Assembly: GCF_002086285.1 (NCBI RefSeq)
Contig: NZ_MVHU01000021.1
Coordinates: 1 to 64,000, forward strand
Origin: Mycolicibacter kumamotonensis
GTDB taxonomy: Bacteria > Actinomycetota > Actinomycetes > Mycobacteriales > Mycobacteriaceae
DNA length: 64,000 nt
Direction of reading: 5' to 3'
Positions within the stretch are counted from its first letter, which is position 1; the number at the start of each line of letters is the position of its first letter. Below are positions 41,039-50,716 of the stretch, piece by piece. The position numbers and the translations under genes are program-made. The notes under the pieces were generated by a model. It was not told where the DNA came from and ran no database searches. It saw nothing but the letters and a program-made list of their open reading frames with translations.

Positions 41039-41728
41039 TCAGAGGTGGCTCGCCACGAACGCCGCGGCCTGAGCGGGCATCGGCGACTGCTCGTAGGACA
41101 GGTGCGCCGCGGAGGTCATCTCCTCCTGCGAAGGCAGCGCCAGGGCGCCCGGAGTGCAGATCGGGTCGCCGTCGGCACACAGATCGATGGCCTTGGCGCC
41201 GTACCAGGGGCTGATCTCGCTGATCGGTCCCCCCAGGTATCTGCTGGTCGGATTCCCGAAGACAGCGACCGCGGCCACGTGTGCGGCCTCGTCTTCCGAA
41301 AGTGTGGCGGCGTTGAAGCCCGCCACCGATGCCCGCGCGATGGTGATCAGGTCGATGACCATCGCGCCTTGCGAGTAGCCGCCGAGCACCAGCTTGGTGT
41401 CGGGGCAGTTCGCAACCATGGATTGGACGTGTGCGTTCGCGTCGCCGGCGCCGGCCGACGCCGACGACGGCCAGTCGTCGGAGGCGGGGTAGTTGACCGC
41501 ATACACCCCGACCGACTTGCCGCCGGCCTGCGAACGCACGGCGTCGATGAACTTCTGTCCGACTCCGCCCACACCGGGTGGCTCGGCGGTGGCGCGGGCG
41601 AAGGTCACCTCCACGTCGGGGCAGGGGGCAGCGGACGCGGCGGGGACGACGACCGGCGCGGCGGGCAGCATCGCCAAGGCCGTCAGCACGGGAACACCGA
41701 GTAATGCGACCGATCGGCGCGCTTTCAT
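41039..41728 (-). CDS. Secreted cutinase-family serine esterase
   Basis: A 229-residue exported esterase/lipase of the mycobacterial cutinase group (CFP21-like). The signal peptide covers residues 1-33 (MKARRSVALL..., cut at ASA-APC). Mature features are CPDVEVTFARAT, the nucleophile motif GGYSQG near residue 115, the disulfide-flanked Asp in LCADGDPIC, and the His in AAHLSYE. The full catalytic triad is therefore present. It likely cleaves lipid esters outside the cell. It is convergent with the NTF2-like gene (7 bases apart) and divergent from the 13E12-type gene. Confidence 0.92.
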   Translation of the reverse strand: MKARRSVALLGVPVLTALAMLPAAPVVVPAASAAPCPDVEVTFARATAEPPGVGGVGQKFIDAVRSQAGGKSVGVYAVNYPASDDWPSSASAGAGDANAHVQSMVANCPDTKLVLGGYSQGAMVIDLITIARASVAGFNAATLSEDEAAHVAAVAVFGNPTSRYLGGPISEISPWYGAKAIDLCADGDPICTPGALALPSQEEMTSAAHLSYEQSPMPAQAAAFVASHL

Positions 41729-41884
41729 ATCACCGATGCTGACACACCGCGACCGCGCTCCACCACCCCTGATCGCGACATCGGACGGCGTTTTTCCGAC
41801 ACTTTCGGGGCATCGAGTCCCCGCGCCAATGGCTCGGGGAAATTTCCACCCGATGTTGTCGGACCCCGCTGCGATGATGAGGTC

Positions 41885-43126
41885 ATGTCCTTGAGCGCGG
41901 TGCCTGCAGCCTCCCGGCTGAGCTCTTGCCAGCGCCTTGACGTGTTGTTCGAGGAATTGTCGGAGCTGACCGGGCAACGCAATGCCATCGATGGACGCAT
42001 CGTGGAGATCGTCGCCGAGATCGAACGCGACCGACTATGGGGCGCCACCGGGGTACGCTCCATCCCCGCACTGGTGGCCTGGAAAACCGGTATGTCACCG
42101 AGCAACGCCGCAACCATCGCGACTGTGGCCCACCGCCTCGACGAATTCCCCCGCTGCACTCAAGGCTTGCGCGAAGGCCGCTTGTCCCTCGATCAGGTCG
42201 GCGTCATCGCCCAACGCGCCGCCGACGGCTCCGATCAGCACTACGCCCAACTCGCCGGGGTTGCCACCGTCACCCAACTACGCACCGCGATCAAACTCGA
42301 ACCCCGCCCCGACCCCGACCCCCGAGCAGAACCGCAACGCTCGATCACCAAAACCACCGATGAACACGGCAGCTACTGGCGCATCACACTCAACCCCCTC
42401 GACGCGGCAAAATTCGACGCCGCCCTCCAAACCCACCTCGACGCACTGATCGCCGAATACAAGCGCGACCACGACGATGGCGCCTCGCAGCAGCGGCCAC
42501 CACTACCCAATACCGCCGATGCGTTCATGCGCCTGCTCGAAACCGGCTGGGACACCGAGGCCACCCGCCGCCCCCACGGCCACCACACCACGGTGGTGAT
42601 GCACCTCGACATCGAGCAGAAGGCCGCGCAGCTGCACCTGGGACCGCTACTGACCGACGCCGAACGTCAGTACCTATTGTGCGACGCCACCTTTGAGGCC
42701 TGGTTCGAGCGCAACGGTGAGCCCATCGGTGCCGGGCGCACCACCCGCACAATCAGCCGCCGACTGCGCCGCGCGCTGGAACACCGTGACCGGACCTGCG
42801 TGGTTCCCGGCTGCGGCGCCACCCGAGGCCTGCACGCCCACCACATCCGACACTGGGAAGACGGCGGCCCTACCGAACTGGTCAACCTGGTGCTGGTCTG
42901 CCCGTATCACCACCGCCTGCACCACCGCGGCATCATCACCATCACCGGCGATGCCGCCAACCTCACCATCACCGACCACACCAACCGACCCCTCACCTCA
43001 GCATCCCTGGCCCGACCACCCACACAACCGCCACCCACCGTCGCACCCTGCCCCGGACCCACCGGAGAACGTGCCCAATGGTGGTGGTACCAACCCTTCC
43101 AACCCCAACCACCACCGACTAACTAG
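41885..43126 (+). CDS. 13E12-family protein (DUF222 plus HNH nuclease domain)
   Basis: A 413-residue member of the 13E12 repeat family common in mycobacteria. Residues 30-290 are the DUF222 region; residues 300-360 are an HNH endonuclease with CVVPGCGATRGLHAHHIRHW and LVLVCPYHHRLHH (zinc Cys and the His-Asn-His set). A Pro-rich tail follows. In M. tuberculosis, REP13E12 copies serve as integration sites for the phiRv1 prophage, so these genes mark recombination-prone spots. Here it sits inside the mycobactin locus between mbtT and mbtB, which suggests it came with a rearrangement. The ATG at 41885 begins MSLSAVPAA. Confidence 0.88.
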   Translation: MSLSAVPAASRLSSCQRLDVLFEELSELTGQRNAIDGRIVEIVAEIERDRLWGATGVRSIPALVAWKTGMSPSNAATIATVAHRLDEFPRCTQGLREGRLSLDQVGVIAQRAADGSDQHYAQLAGVATVTQLRTAIKLEPRPDPDPRAEPQRSITKTTDEHGSYWRITLNPLDAAKFDAALQTHLDALIAEYKRDHDDGASQQRPPLPNTADAFMRLLETGWDTEATRRPHGHHTTVVMHLDIEQKAAQLHLGPLLTDAERQYLLCDATFEAWFERNGEPIGAGRTTRTISRRLRRALEHRDRTCVVPGCGATRGLHAHHIRHWEDGGPTELVNLVLVCPYHHRLHHRGIITITGDAANLTITDHTNRPLTSASLARPPTQPPPTVAPCPGPTGERAQWWWYQPFQPQPPPTN

Positions 43127-43237
43127 GCCGCTAACGGGCCCCGCACTAGGTCTGCGCTCAAAATCGTTCGATCCGATATCGCCACGCCTTCCGCCCGAGT
43201 TGCTGGAGGGTGTCCGCAAGGATGCCGAGACAGTGAA

Positions 43238-46200
43238 TCAGTCGATCTCGGACAATGCCTCGGCCACCTCCGCCGAATCCAGCTGCGCCACTTCCAGATA
43301 GACCTCGGCGACGGCGTCCAGGCGACCCGGATCGGACTCCGCGGCCACCAGCCGAGAAGCCAGCCGGGCCACGGTGCGGGTCGCGAAGATGTCGGCGACC
43401 ACCGCGGCGGGCGCGTCCAGCCAGGTGCGGATGCGCGATATCGCGGCGGTGGCCAGCACCGAATCCCCACCGAGAGCGAAGAAATCATCGTCGGCGCCTA
43501 CCCGATCCGCGTCGAGCACCTCGGCGATGATCGCGGCTAACGCCCGCTGTAACGGCGTAGCAGGCTCGCGGTAGCCGTCGGAGGCTGCGAAACCCGCGGC
43601 CAGCTCGGCCGTCACCGCGCGCCGGTCGATCTTTCCGGCCACGGTGTAGGGAATCACCGGAACGACCTGCAGTCGCCGCGGGATCATGTGCTCGGGCAGT
43701 GCTTCGGCCAGCCCCGACCGCAGCCCCGCCACGGTCAGCGCCGGATCATCAACCCGCACCGCGGCGGCCAGCACCTCACGCCCTTGGGATTCACACAGCG
43801 CCACCACCACGGCCTCGGCCACCCCGGGCAGTCGGCGCAGCGCGGCTTCGACCTCGCCGAGTTCGATGCGGTACCCGCTGATCTTGACACGGTGATCGGC
43901 ACGGCCGACGAATTCCAGAACGCCGCCGGGCCGGTAGCGGGCCAGATCGCCGGTGCGGTACCAGATTCGGCCGTCGTGCTCGACGAACTTCTCGGCGGTC
44001 AGGTCGGGCCGGCCCCGGTACCCCGAGGCGATGCCGCGTCCGGAAACCCACAGCTCCCCGGTCACCCAGTCCGGGCGGTCGGTCCCGTCGGCGCCGACGA
44101 CGCGGCAGGCGATGTTGGGCAGCGGGGTGCCATAGGGAACCGAGGCCCAGTCGTCCGGCGGTTCACCGTCGACCTCGCAGACGGTGGCGTGGATGGCGGT
44201 TTCGGTGGCCCCGCCCAATCCGGCGAACCGAACCCCGGGAGCGGCGGCGGCAAAGCGCACCGCCAGCTCGGGGCGCACCCAGTCACCGCCGGTCAATACC
44301 GCACGCACCGAGGACAATTCGCCGCCGACGGCGACCAGCATCTCCAACGCGCCCGGCATCAGGTTGAGCACGCTGACCCGATACCGAGCCACCAGCCGCG
44401 CCCACACTTCGGGGCTGCGACGGTCCGCCTCGTCGACCATCACGATCGCTCCCCCGGCGCGCAACATGGCGAAGACGTCGAGCACCGACATGTCCGCATC
44501 CAGGGTGAGCAACGCCAGACTTCGATCGTCCGGGCCGAATCCGTAACGTGCGCTGAGGGTTTCGACGGTGTTCATCGCCGCGTCGTGCGTGAGTTCGACG
44601 CCTTTGGGTTCGCCGGTGGATCCGGAGGTGAACACCACATAGGCCAAGGCGGACGGATCGGTGACCACCGGTTCCGCGGCATCGCAGCGCGCGACGGCCT
44701 CCCGGACGCTCAACGCCGGAATGGGCAACGCCGGCACCGATTCCCCGGTCACCAGCGCCACCGATGCGCCGCCGAGATCCAGGATCCGCTCCACCCGCTC
44801 GCGGGGCTGATCGGCGGCGATCGGCAGGTACACCGCACCGGCGGCCAGGATGCCCAGCAGTGCCGGGATCTGCTCGACGCCCTTGGGCCCCAGCAGCGCG
44901 ACGGTGTCACCGGGGCGCACCTCGCGCTCGCGCAGCGCAAACGCCACCGCCAACGTCTGCTCGCGCAGCGCGCCGTAGCTCAGCTCGCCCGATCCGTGCA
45001 GCACCGCGGGCGAATCCGGCGCCAGCTCGGCGTGCCGAAAGAACCCGTCCTGCAAGGCTTCCCCGCTGGATTCGGCGCTGCCGGCGTTCACCGCGGCGCG
45101 CACCTGGGCTTGCTCGGCGGGCAGCGCGGCCGGGGCCGGCTCGTCCCAGCCCTCACCGCCGGCCAGCCGGGTCACGTCGGCGATGTGGTGGGCGAACATC
45201 GCGTCGATGACGCCGGGCGGGAACATCTCCTCGCGCACATCCCAGTTCACCAGCACGCCACCGTCGAACTCGGTGACCTGCGCGTCGAGCAGCACCTGTG
45301 GACCCTGGGAGATGATCCAGACCGGGGTACCGAAGGTCTCGGTGACCTGGGCGGCGAACAACTCCCCCAGCCCGAGGGCGCTGGTGAACACCACCGGCGC
45401 CAGCACCTGGGTGCCGCGGTGGCGGCCCAGGTCACGCAGCACCGCCAGCCCCGGGTAGTCGGCGTGCGCGGCGGCGGTGCGCATGGCGTCCTGCACGGCG
45501 TGGGCGCGGGCGGTGCCCGACAGTGCCCCACTGAGATCCACATCCAGCAGCAGCGACGAGGTGAAGTCGCCGACCAGCCGATCGACGTCGTCGTGCAGCG
45601 GTTCCCGGCCGAACAGCGGCACATTGAGCAGGAAGCGCGGTGCGTCCGACCAGCAGGCCAGGGTGTGCGAGAACGAGGCGGCCAGCGTCATCGCCGGGGT
45701 GACACCGCGGGCGCGGGCCTGTTCGAACAAGGCGTCGCGGGCGGCCGGGTCCAGCCGGTGCCAGCGCCGGGTACTGCGGCGCGGGTCGGCGGCAGCACCG
45801 GCCGGCGGCGGCAGCTTGGGCGGGTCGGGCAGGTCGGGGATGCGCTGCGTCCACCACTGCCGGTGGCTCTCGTCGGGCGCCCGGTCGGCCACCGCGCGGC
45901 GGTACTGCCGATAGGTGTAACCCAGTTCCGGCACGTGCGCGCCCCGGTAGGCGGCGGCCAGGTCGGCCATCAGGGTGCGGTAGCTCATCGCGTCGGCGGC
46001 CTGCATGTCCAGATCGACATGCAGCCGCGCGGTGCCGTCCGGCAGCAGCGACACGGTGAGCTCGAAGACCGCCCCGTCGAGTTGTTGATGCGACTTGGCG
46101 TCCCGGGTCGCAGCGAGGCGTGCGGCAGCCTCGGCGGGTGACAGGGCCCGCAGGTCCTGCACCGCCACGGGTAGGCCGGCATCGGGCCGGATGCGCTGGG

Positions 46201-46660
46201 TGCCGTCGGGCAGGAATTCCACCCGCAGCATCGGGTGCCGGGCGGCCAGCGCATCGGCGGCGGCGGCCAGGCGTTGCGGGTCCAGTCCGGGGCCATCAAA
46301 TTCCACGTACAGGTGGCCGGCCACCCCGCCGAGCGCCACGTCGTCGTCGCGGCCCACCCACATCGCGTGCTGCATGGGCGCCAGCGGGAACGGCGCGGTG
46401 TCGTCCTCGGGCTCGGGTCCCGTCGAGGGCAATGCTGCCGACGACGCGCCTGAGACCAGTGCCGTCCAGGCGGCGACGGTGGGTTCGGCGGCGAGCGCCG
46501 CGAAGTCGACGTCGAGCCCCCGGCGTCGCCATTGGCCGGCCAGGCTCATCATCCGGATCGAGTCCAGGCCCTGTCCGACCAGGTCAGCGTTGGTGTCGAC
46601 GGTTCCGGCGGGGACGCCGAGCAGCTCGGCGACCTGCGCGCGAATTTCGTCTGGCCCCAC
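43238..46660 (-). CDS. mbtB: Mycobactin phenyloxazoline synthetase MbtB (ArCP-Cy-A-PCP, no TE)
   Basis: A synthetase of about 1140 residues that joins salicylate to serine (or threonine) and cyclises it to the oxazoline. Aryl carrier 1-75 with GLDSIRMM; cyclisation domain 90-525 with DLDMQAADAMS in place of the HHxxxD of ordinary condensation domains; adenylation 550-1030 with YVVFTSGSTGEPKG; peptidyl carrier near 1050-1120 with GGDSVLATA. The C-terminal thioesterase found in M. tuberculosis MbtB is absent; MbtT replaces it. I prefer the GTG at 46660, which has AGGTGG just upstream; the ATG at 46675 lies inside an iron box and has no ribosome site. Confidence 0.94.
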   Translation of the reverse strand: MGPDEIRAQVAELLGVPAGTVDTNADLVGQGLDSIRMMSLAGQWRRRGLDVDFAALAAEPTVAAWTALVSGASSAALPSTGPEPEDDTAPFPLAPMQHAMWVGRDDDVALGGVAGHLYVEFDGPGLDPQRLAAAADALAARHPMLRVEFLPDGTQRIRPDAGLPVAVQDLRALSPAEAAARLAATRDAKSHQQLDGAVFELTVSLLPDGTARLHVDLDMQAADAMSYRTLMADLAAAYRGAHVPELGYTYRQYRRAVADRAPDESHRQWWTQRIPDLPDPPKLPPPAGAAADPRRSTRRWHRLDPAARDALFEQARARGVTPAMTLAASFSHTLACWSDAPRFLLNVPLFGREPLHDDVDRLVGDFTSSLLLDVDLSGALSGTARAHAVQDAMRTAAAHADYPGLAVLRDLGRHRGTQVLAPVVFTSALGLGELFAAQVTETFGTPVWIISQGPQVLLDAQVTEFDGGVLVNWDVREEMFPPGVIDAMFAHHIADVTRLAGGEGWDEPAPAALPAEQAQVRAAVNAGSAESSGEALQDGFFRHAELAPDSPAVLHGSGELSYGALREQTLAVAFALREREVRPGDTVALLGPKGVEQIPALLGILAAGAVYLPIAADQPRERVERILDLGGASVALVTGESVPALPIPALSVREAVARCDAAEPVVTDPSALAYVVFTSGSTGEPKGVELTHDAAMNTVETLSARYGFGPDDRSLALLTLDADMSVLDVFAMLRAGGAIVMVDEADRRSPEVWARLVARYRVSVLNLMPGALEMLVAVGGELSSVRAVLTGGDWVRPELAVRFAAAAPGVRFAGLGGATETAIHATVCEVDGEPPDDWASVPYGTPLPNIACRVVGADGTDRPDWVTGELWVSGRGIASGYRGRPDLTAEKFVEHDGRIWYRTGDLARYRPGGVLEFVGRADHRVKISGYRIELGEVEAALRRLPGVAEAVVVALCESQGREVLAAAVRVDDPALTVAGLRSGLAEALPEHMIPRRLQVVPVIPYTVAGKIDRRAVTAELAAGFAASDGYREPATPLQRALAAIIAEVLDADRVGADDDFFALGGDSVLATAAISRIRTWLDAPAAVVADIFATRTVARLASRLVAAESDPGRLDAVAEVYLEVAQLDSAEVAEALSEID

Positions 46661-46674
46661 CCCGCCACCTTTCA

Positions 46675-46693
46675 TTAGTGAAGGCTGCCCTAA
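46675..46693. promoter_or_regulatory. Putative IdeR iron box, divergent mbtB/mbtA promoter
   Basis: TTAGTGAAGGCTGCCCTAA differs from the mbtT site by a single base and lies in the same orientation. It sits 15 bases upstream of the preferred mbtB start and 54 bases upstream of mbtA, so one site could control both directions. IdeR control of the mbtA-mbtB intergenic region is known in M. tuberculosis. Confidence 0.82.
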
Positions 46694-46746
46694 TTTCGTT
46701 GAAGCTACTCTAGCTACGGTCCACCGTCGGCAAGCCAGGGAGTCAC

Positions 46747-48291
46747 ATGCACGGGTTCGTACCGTTTCCGGCCGAGCGGGCCGCCGCCTACCGCGCCGCC
46801 GGCTACTGGCAGGGCCGGCCGCTGGTGTCGCTGGTCGACGATGCCGCCGCGCGCTGGCCGGACCGTGCCGCCGTCATCGATCCCACTTCGACGCTGTCGT
46901 ATGCCGAACTGGACATCGCGGCCGAGAAGGCAGCGGCGGGCCTGCACCGGCTGGGGGTCACGCCCGGTGACCGAGTTCTGCTGCAGTTGCCCAACGGCTG
47001 CCCGTTCGCGATCACGCTGTTCGGGCTGCTGCGGCTGGGCGCCATCCCGGTGCTGTGCCTGCCCGGGCACCGCGCCGCCGAGATCGGGCATCTGGCCGCG
47101 GTCAGCGACGCGGTGGGAATCGTGATCCCTGATGCCACTGCGGGTTTCGACTATCCGGCGATGGTCGCCGAATTGGGGCTGCGGCGGCTCATCATCGATG
47201 AGACCACCGACCGCCCCGCACCGCGATTCACCCCGGATCCGGCCACCCCGGCGGTGCTGCTGGTCTCCGGCGGCACCACCGGGCTGCCCAAGCTGATCCC
47301 CCGCACCCACAACGACTACGTCTACAACGCCACCGCCAGCGCCGCGCTGTGCGAGCTGACCGCCGACGACGTCTACCTGGTGGCGTTGCCGGCCGCCCAC
47401 AACTTTCCGCTGGCCTGCCCGGGATTGCTGGGCGCCATCTCGGTGGGTGCGACCACCGTGTTCGGCACCGACCCGAGCCCGGAGGCGGCATTCGCCACCA
47501 TCGCCCGCCACCGGGTGACCGTCACCGCCCTGGTTCCGGCGTTGGCAACGCTGTGGGCCCAAGCCTGCGACTGGGAACCGCAGAAACCGACGACGCTGCG
47601 CTTGCTGCAGGTGGGCGGCGCCAAGCTGGCTGCAGCCGACGCCCGCCGGATCCGGGAGGTGCTGACCCCGGGCCTGCAGCAGGTGTTCGGCATGGCCGAG
47701 GGCCTGCTCTGCTACACCCGGCCCGGCGACTCCGCGGAGGTGCTGGACACCACCCAGGGTCGGCCGTTGTGCGCCGGCGACGAGGTGCGGGTGGTGGACG
47801 AGGACGGCGCCGAGGCGTCCGAGGGTGAGCTGATGGTGCGCGGGCCGTACACGATCAACGGCTACTACAACGCGACAGAGGCGAACGAGCGATCCTTCAG
47901 CCCGGAGGGCTTTTATCGCAGCGGGGACCGGGTGCGCCGCCTGCCCAACGGCTACCTGGAGGTGACCGGGCGGATCAAGGACGTGATCGTCCGCGGCGGC
48001 GAGAACATCGCGGCCGACGAGCTGGAGGCGCATCTGCTGAGCCATCCGGCGATCCGATCGGCTGCCGCGGTCGGCCTGCCGGATCAATATCTGGGCGAAA
48101 AAGTCTGCGCTGCCGTCGTTTTCAACGGTGCGCCGCTGACGCTGGCAGAGCTGAACAGTCATCTCGCCCAAGGCGGGGTGGCCACCCATGTCCGGGTCGA
48201 TCAGCTTGCGCCGCTACCGGCACTGCCCACCACCGCTGTCGGCAAGATCGACAAGAAGGCGATCGTGCGGCAGGTGGGAAACGCGACTTAA
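46747..48291 (+). CDS. mbtA: Salicyl-AMP ligase MbtA
   Basis: A 514-residue aryl acid adenylating enzyme. It activates salicylate with ATP and loads it on the aryl carrier domain of MbtB, the first step of mycobactin assembly. LLVSGGTTGLPKLIPRTHNDY is the P-loop (about residue 175), PAAHNFPLACPG is the core that in aryl-specific enzymes carries Asn in place of the amino-binding Asp, and GRIKDVIVRGGENIAADE and the final GKIDKKA Lys complete the set. It is divergent from mbtB and overlaps the next convergent gene by four bases. Confidence 0.96.
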   Translation: MHGFVPFPAERAAAYRAAGYWQGRPLVSLVDDAAARWPDRAAVIDPTSTLSYAELDIAAEKAAAGLHRLGVTPGDRVLLQLPNGCPFAITLFGLLRLGAIPVLCLPGHRAAEIGHLAAVSDAVGIVIPDATAGFDYPAMVAELGLRRLIIDETTDRPAPRFTPDPATPAVLLVSGGTTGLPKLIPRTHNDYVYNATASAALCELTADDVYLVALPAAHNFPLACPGLLGAISVGATTVFGTDPSPEAAFATIARHRVTVTALVPALATLWAQACDWEPQKPTTLRLLQVGGAKLAAADARRIREVLTPGLQQVFGMAEGLLCYTRPGDSAEVLDTTQGRPLCAGDEVRVVDEDGAEASEGELMVRGPYTINGYYNATEANERSFSPEGFYRSGDRVRRLPNGYLEVTGRIKDVIVRGGENIAADELEAHLLSHPAIRSAAAVGLPDQYLGEKVCAAVVFNGAPLTLAELNSHLAQGGVATHVRVDQLAPLPALPTTAVGKIDKKAIVRQVGNAT

Positions 48292-48905
48292 CCTCGTTCG
48301 ACGACGTTGTCGAACCCGGCGGTCTGTACCTCCGGATTCCCGGAGCGGTAGGTCACCCGGTTGTTGAGGCCGGATGCCGCGACCTTGGGCGTCGAATCGA
48401 CGGTGATGACGTTGCCGATTCCCGACACCGTCAGGTCGCCGCACGGCCCGGTGAGCTCCACCGTGTTGCTGACACCGCTGACGGAGACGTTGCGGCCGGC
48501 GCAGGCCAGCGTCTTGTTCTCCCCGGCCCCGGAAATGATGATGGTGGCGGCGCTGTTAGGCACCGGGACGGCCGGCGGCGCCGCGACGGGCGGCTCCGGG
48601 GCCTCGACCGGCGCGGCCGACGGCTGCGGCGCCTCGCCGCTGGGGCCGCTGGGCATGGCCGGGTGCCCCGGCGTGGTGTTCGTCGAGCCGCCGGCGATCA
48701 GGAACACCGCCGCGGCGGTTCCGACCGCGAACACCGCCGCCAGCGCGCCGGCCGCAACGGCGATTCTTCGTCTGATGGCGAGCGCCGGTGGCGCGTGCCC
48801 CTCGGTGCCCGCGGACGGCACGGTCAGTTCCGCTGCCCTGGCGAAGTCCGACAGCGGGCGCTCCAATTCCCGAATCCGGGCCTCGGGGTCATCGTCGGCG
48901 TTCAC
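48288..48905 (-). CDS. DUF3060-type membrane-anchored protein
   Basis: A 205-residue protein. Residues 1-45 are cytosolic and helical (DPEARIRELERPLSDFARAAEL), residues 48-72 form one membrane helix ([23 protein letters not shown]), 75-118 are a Pro/Ala-rich linker, and 120-205 are short beta-strand repeats with pattern VSGVSNTVELTGPCGDLTVSG typical of DUF3060. Two cysteines may pair. Function unknown. It lies between mbtA and irtB, both iron genes, with 74 bases to irtB, so a role at the cell surface in siderophore handling is possible but unproven. Confidence 0.82.
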   Translation of the reverse strand: MNADDDPEARIRELERPLSDFARAAELTVPSAGTEGHAPPALAIRRRIAVAAGALAAVFAVGTAAAVFLIAGGSTNTTPGHPAMPSGPSGEAPQPSAAPVEAPEPPVAAPPAVPVPNSAATIIISGAGENKTLACAGRNVSVSGVSNTVELTGPCGDLTVSGIGNVITVDSTPKVAASGLNNRVTYRSGNPEVQTAGFDNVVERG

Positions 48906-48979
48906 ACCTGTGATGATCGCACAACCGACGCGATGGCGATGGGCCGTTGCGTCCGGCTCCGCTGCGTTTGCGACCGCCG

Positions 48980-50716
48980 CTACCCGGTGTGGATCTGCCA
49001 GCCGGCGGCATCGTTCTGCTGCCGCCAGAACTCGTCGAAACGCCCACCGGCGGAACGTAATTCCTCAATGGTGCCGTCTTCGACGATCTGGCCGTTGTCG
49101 AGGAAGAGCACCCGGTCGGCCTGTGCGATGCTGGCCAGCCGGTGCGCGACGATGACCCGGGTGCGCGGCCGCAGCTCGGCGGTCAGCGCGTCGACGATCG
49201 CCGCCTCGTTCTCGGTGTCCAAGGCGCTGGTCGCCTCGTCGACCAGCAGTACCGGCGCCGGATTGAGCAGAGCGCGGGCGATGCTGACCCGTTGGCGCTC
49301 ACCGCCGGACAGCGCCGCGCCGGCCTCCCCGACCGCCGAGTCGACGCCGTCGGGCAACCGGCCGGTCAGCTCGTCGACCCGGGCGAGCTCGATGGCCCGA
49401 ACGAACGCCTCCTCCTCCGCGCCCGGGGCTCCGACCCGGATGTTGTCGCGGATCGTGCCGTCCAAGAGGTAGGGATGCTGGAACACCATGCTGCTCGCCG
49501 CGCGGCGCGCCGCGGCGGGTAGCCCGGTGGCGTCGACACCGTCGAGCAGAACCCGCCCGCCGGTCGGTTCGTGCAGACCGGCGATCAGGGCCAAGACAGT
49601 GCTCTTGCCCGAGCCGGACGGCCCGACGATCGCGGTCGTGGTGCCCGGCTCCAGGGTGAAACTGACCCGGTCGAGCACCGGTGCACTCGCCGCGTAGCCG
49701 AAGGTGACGTTGTCGAACTCGATGCGGGGCGCCGCGGCAGGGTCGGGCAGCGCGTCGTCCCCGACCGTCAGCGCCGGTGCGGTGAGCACGGCCCGGATCC
49801 GCTCGAGGCTGGCCCGCGTCGATTCCACCGCCGGCGCCAGCTCGCTGATGGTGGTGAAGGGTTCCAGGTAGCGGGCGATCACGACGATCAGCGCGATGGC
49901 TTCGGGGACGCTCAAGGTGCCGGTCACGGTCAGCGCGGTCGTGGCGCCGGCGAGCAGGATCAGCGCACCCTGGCTGGCCAGGCTGAACAACAGCTGACCG
50001 GGGATCTGCATGAGCAGCAGCCGCATGGCCGCACCGTGCTGGGCGGCCAGGGCCGCGCCGACGGTGCTGCGTTCGGGTTCGACCCGCCGTGCCGCGCGCA
50101 GTGCCTGCTGGGTGCGGGCGAATTCGATGATGCGCTCGGTCAGTGCGGTGTTGGCGTCCCCGGCGGCGGCGTCGGCGCGGGCGCTGAGCCGGTTGGCCGC
50201 CCACAGCGCCCCCATCAGCAGCGGCACCCCGCCCAGGGCGGCCAGACCCAGCTGCCACGACACCCCGAGCAGCGCCACCGCGATCGCCGGTGGCAGCAGG
50301 ACGGCACTGATCAGCGGGGTCAGCAGGTTGACGACCAGACTGACCAGTTCGGGGCCGGTGGCGGCGATCGACTGCCGCGCGATGGCGGTGTTGTCGGGGG
50401 TGAACCAGTCCAGCCGAATTGTCGGCAGCCGGTCGGCGACATCGTGCTGGGTGTGGTCGAGCACGGCGAATCCGAGGTCGAAACCGATGCGCGCGCAGGC
50501 GAAGTCGATCAACCAGCCGGCCACGGTCGCCACGGTCAGCCAGCCCAGCCAGGTCAGCGCCTGGCTCGGGTCCGCGGAGAACAGCGCGGCCACCAGCGGG
50601 ACCAGCAGCACGGTGCCCGCCGCCCGCACCGCGACCGACAACAACGTCAGCGCGGTGTAGCCCAGTAGCCGGCCGCGGCGGTCGCGCGGGATGAGCTGGA
50701 TCAGGGTGCGGATCAC
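48980..50716 (-). CDS. irtB: Siderophore ABC transporter subunit IrtB
   Basis: A 578-residue half-transporter (six membrane helices, then a nucleotide-binding domain). With IrtA it imports iron-loaded carboxymycobactin or mycobactin across the inner membrane. Walker A is GPSGSGKST near residue 370, the ABC signature is [16 protein letters not shown], and Walker B is [12 protein letters not shown] chose the GTG at 50716 ([10 protein letters not shown]), which overlaps the irtA stop and gives nearly the same length as M. tuberculosis IrtB (579). Confidence 0.95.
   Translation of the reverse strand: MIRTLIQLIPRDRRGRLLGYTALTLLSVAVRAAGTVLLVPLVAALFSADPSQALTWLGWLTVATVAGWLIDFACARIGFDLGFAVLDHTQHDVADRLPTIRLDWFTPDNTAIARQSIAATGPELVSLVVNLLTPLISAVLLPPAIAVALLGVSWQLGLAALGGVPLLMGALWAANRLSARADAAAGDANTALTERIIEFARTQQALRAARRVEPERSTVGAALAAQHGAAMRLLLMQIPGQLLFSLASQGALILLAGATTALTVTGTLSVPEAIALIVVIARYLEPFTTISELAPAVESTRASLERIRAVLTAPALTVGDDALPDPAAAPRIEFDNVTFGYAASAPVLDRVSFTLEPGTTTAIVGPSGSGKSTVLALIAGLHEPTGGRVLLDGVDATGLPAAARRAASSMVFQHPYLLDGTIRDNIRVGAPGAEEEAFVRAIELARVDELTGRLPDGVDSAVGEAGAALSGGERQRVSIARALLNPAPVLLVDEATSALDTENEAAIVDALTAELRPRTRVIVAHRLASIAQADRVLFLDNGQIVEDGTIEELRSAGGRFDEFWRQQNDAAGWQIHTG

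Noticed and set aside
43127..43237. Possible leftover thioesterase-coding sequence after the mbtB stop
   Set aside because: The 111 bases hold no thioesterase motif in any frame and are too short to judge.
43688..46141. Large plus-strand frame opposite mbtB
   Set aside because: Same reason: it mirrors conserved synthetase motifs and has no family features.
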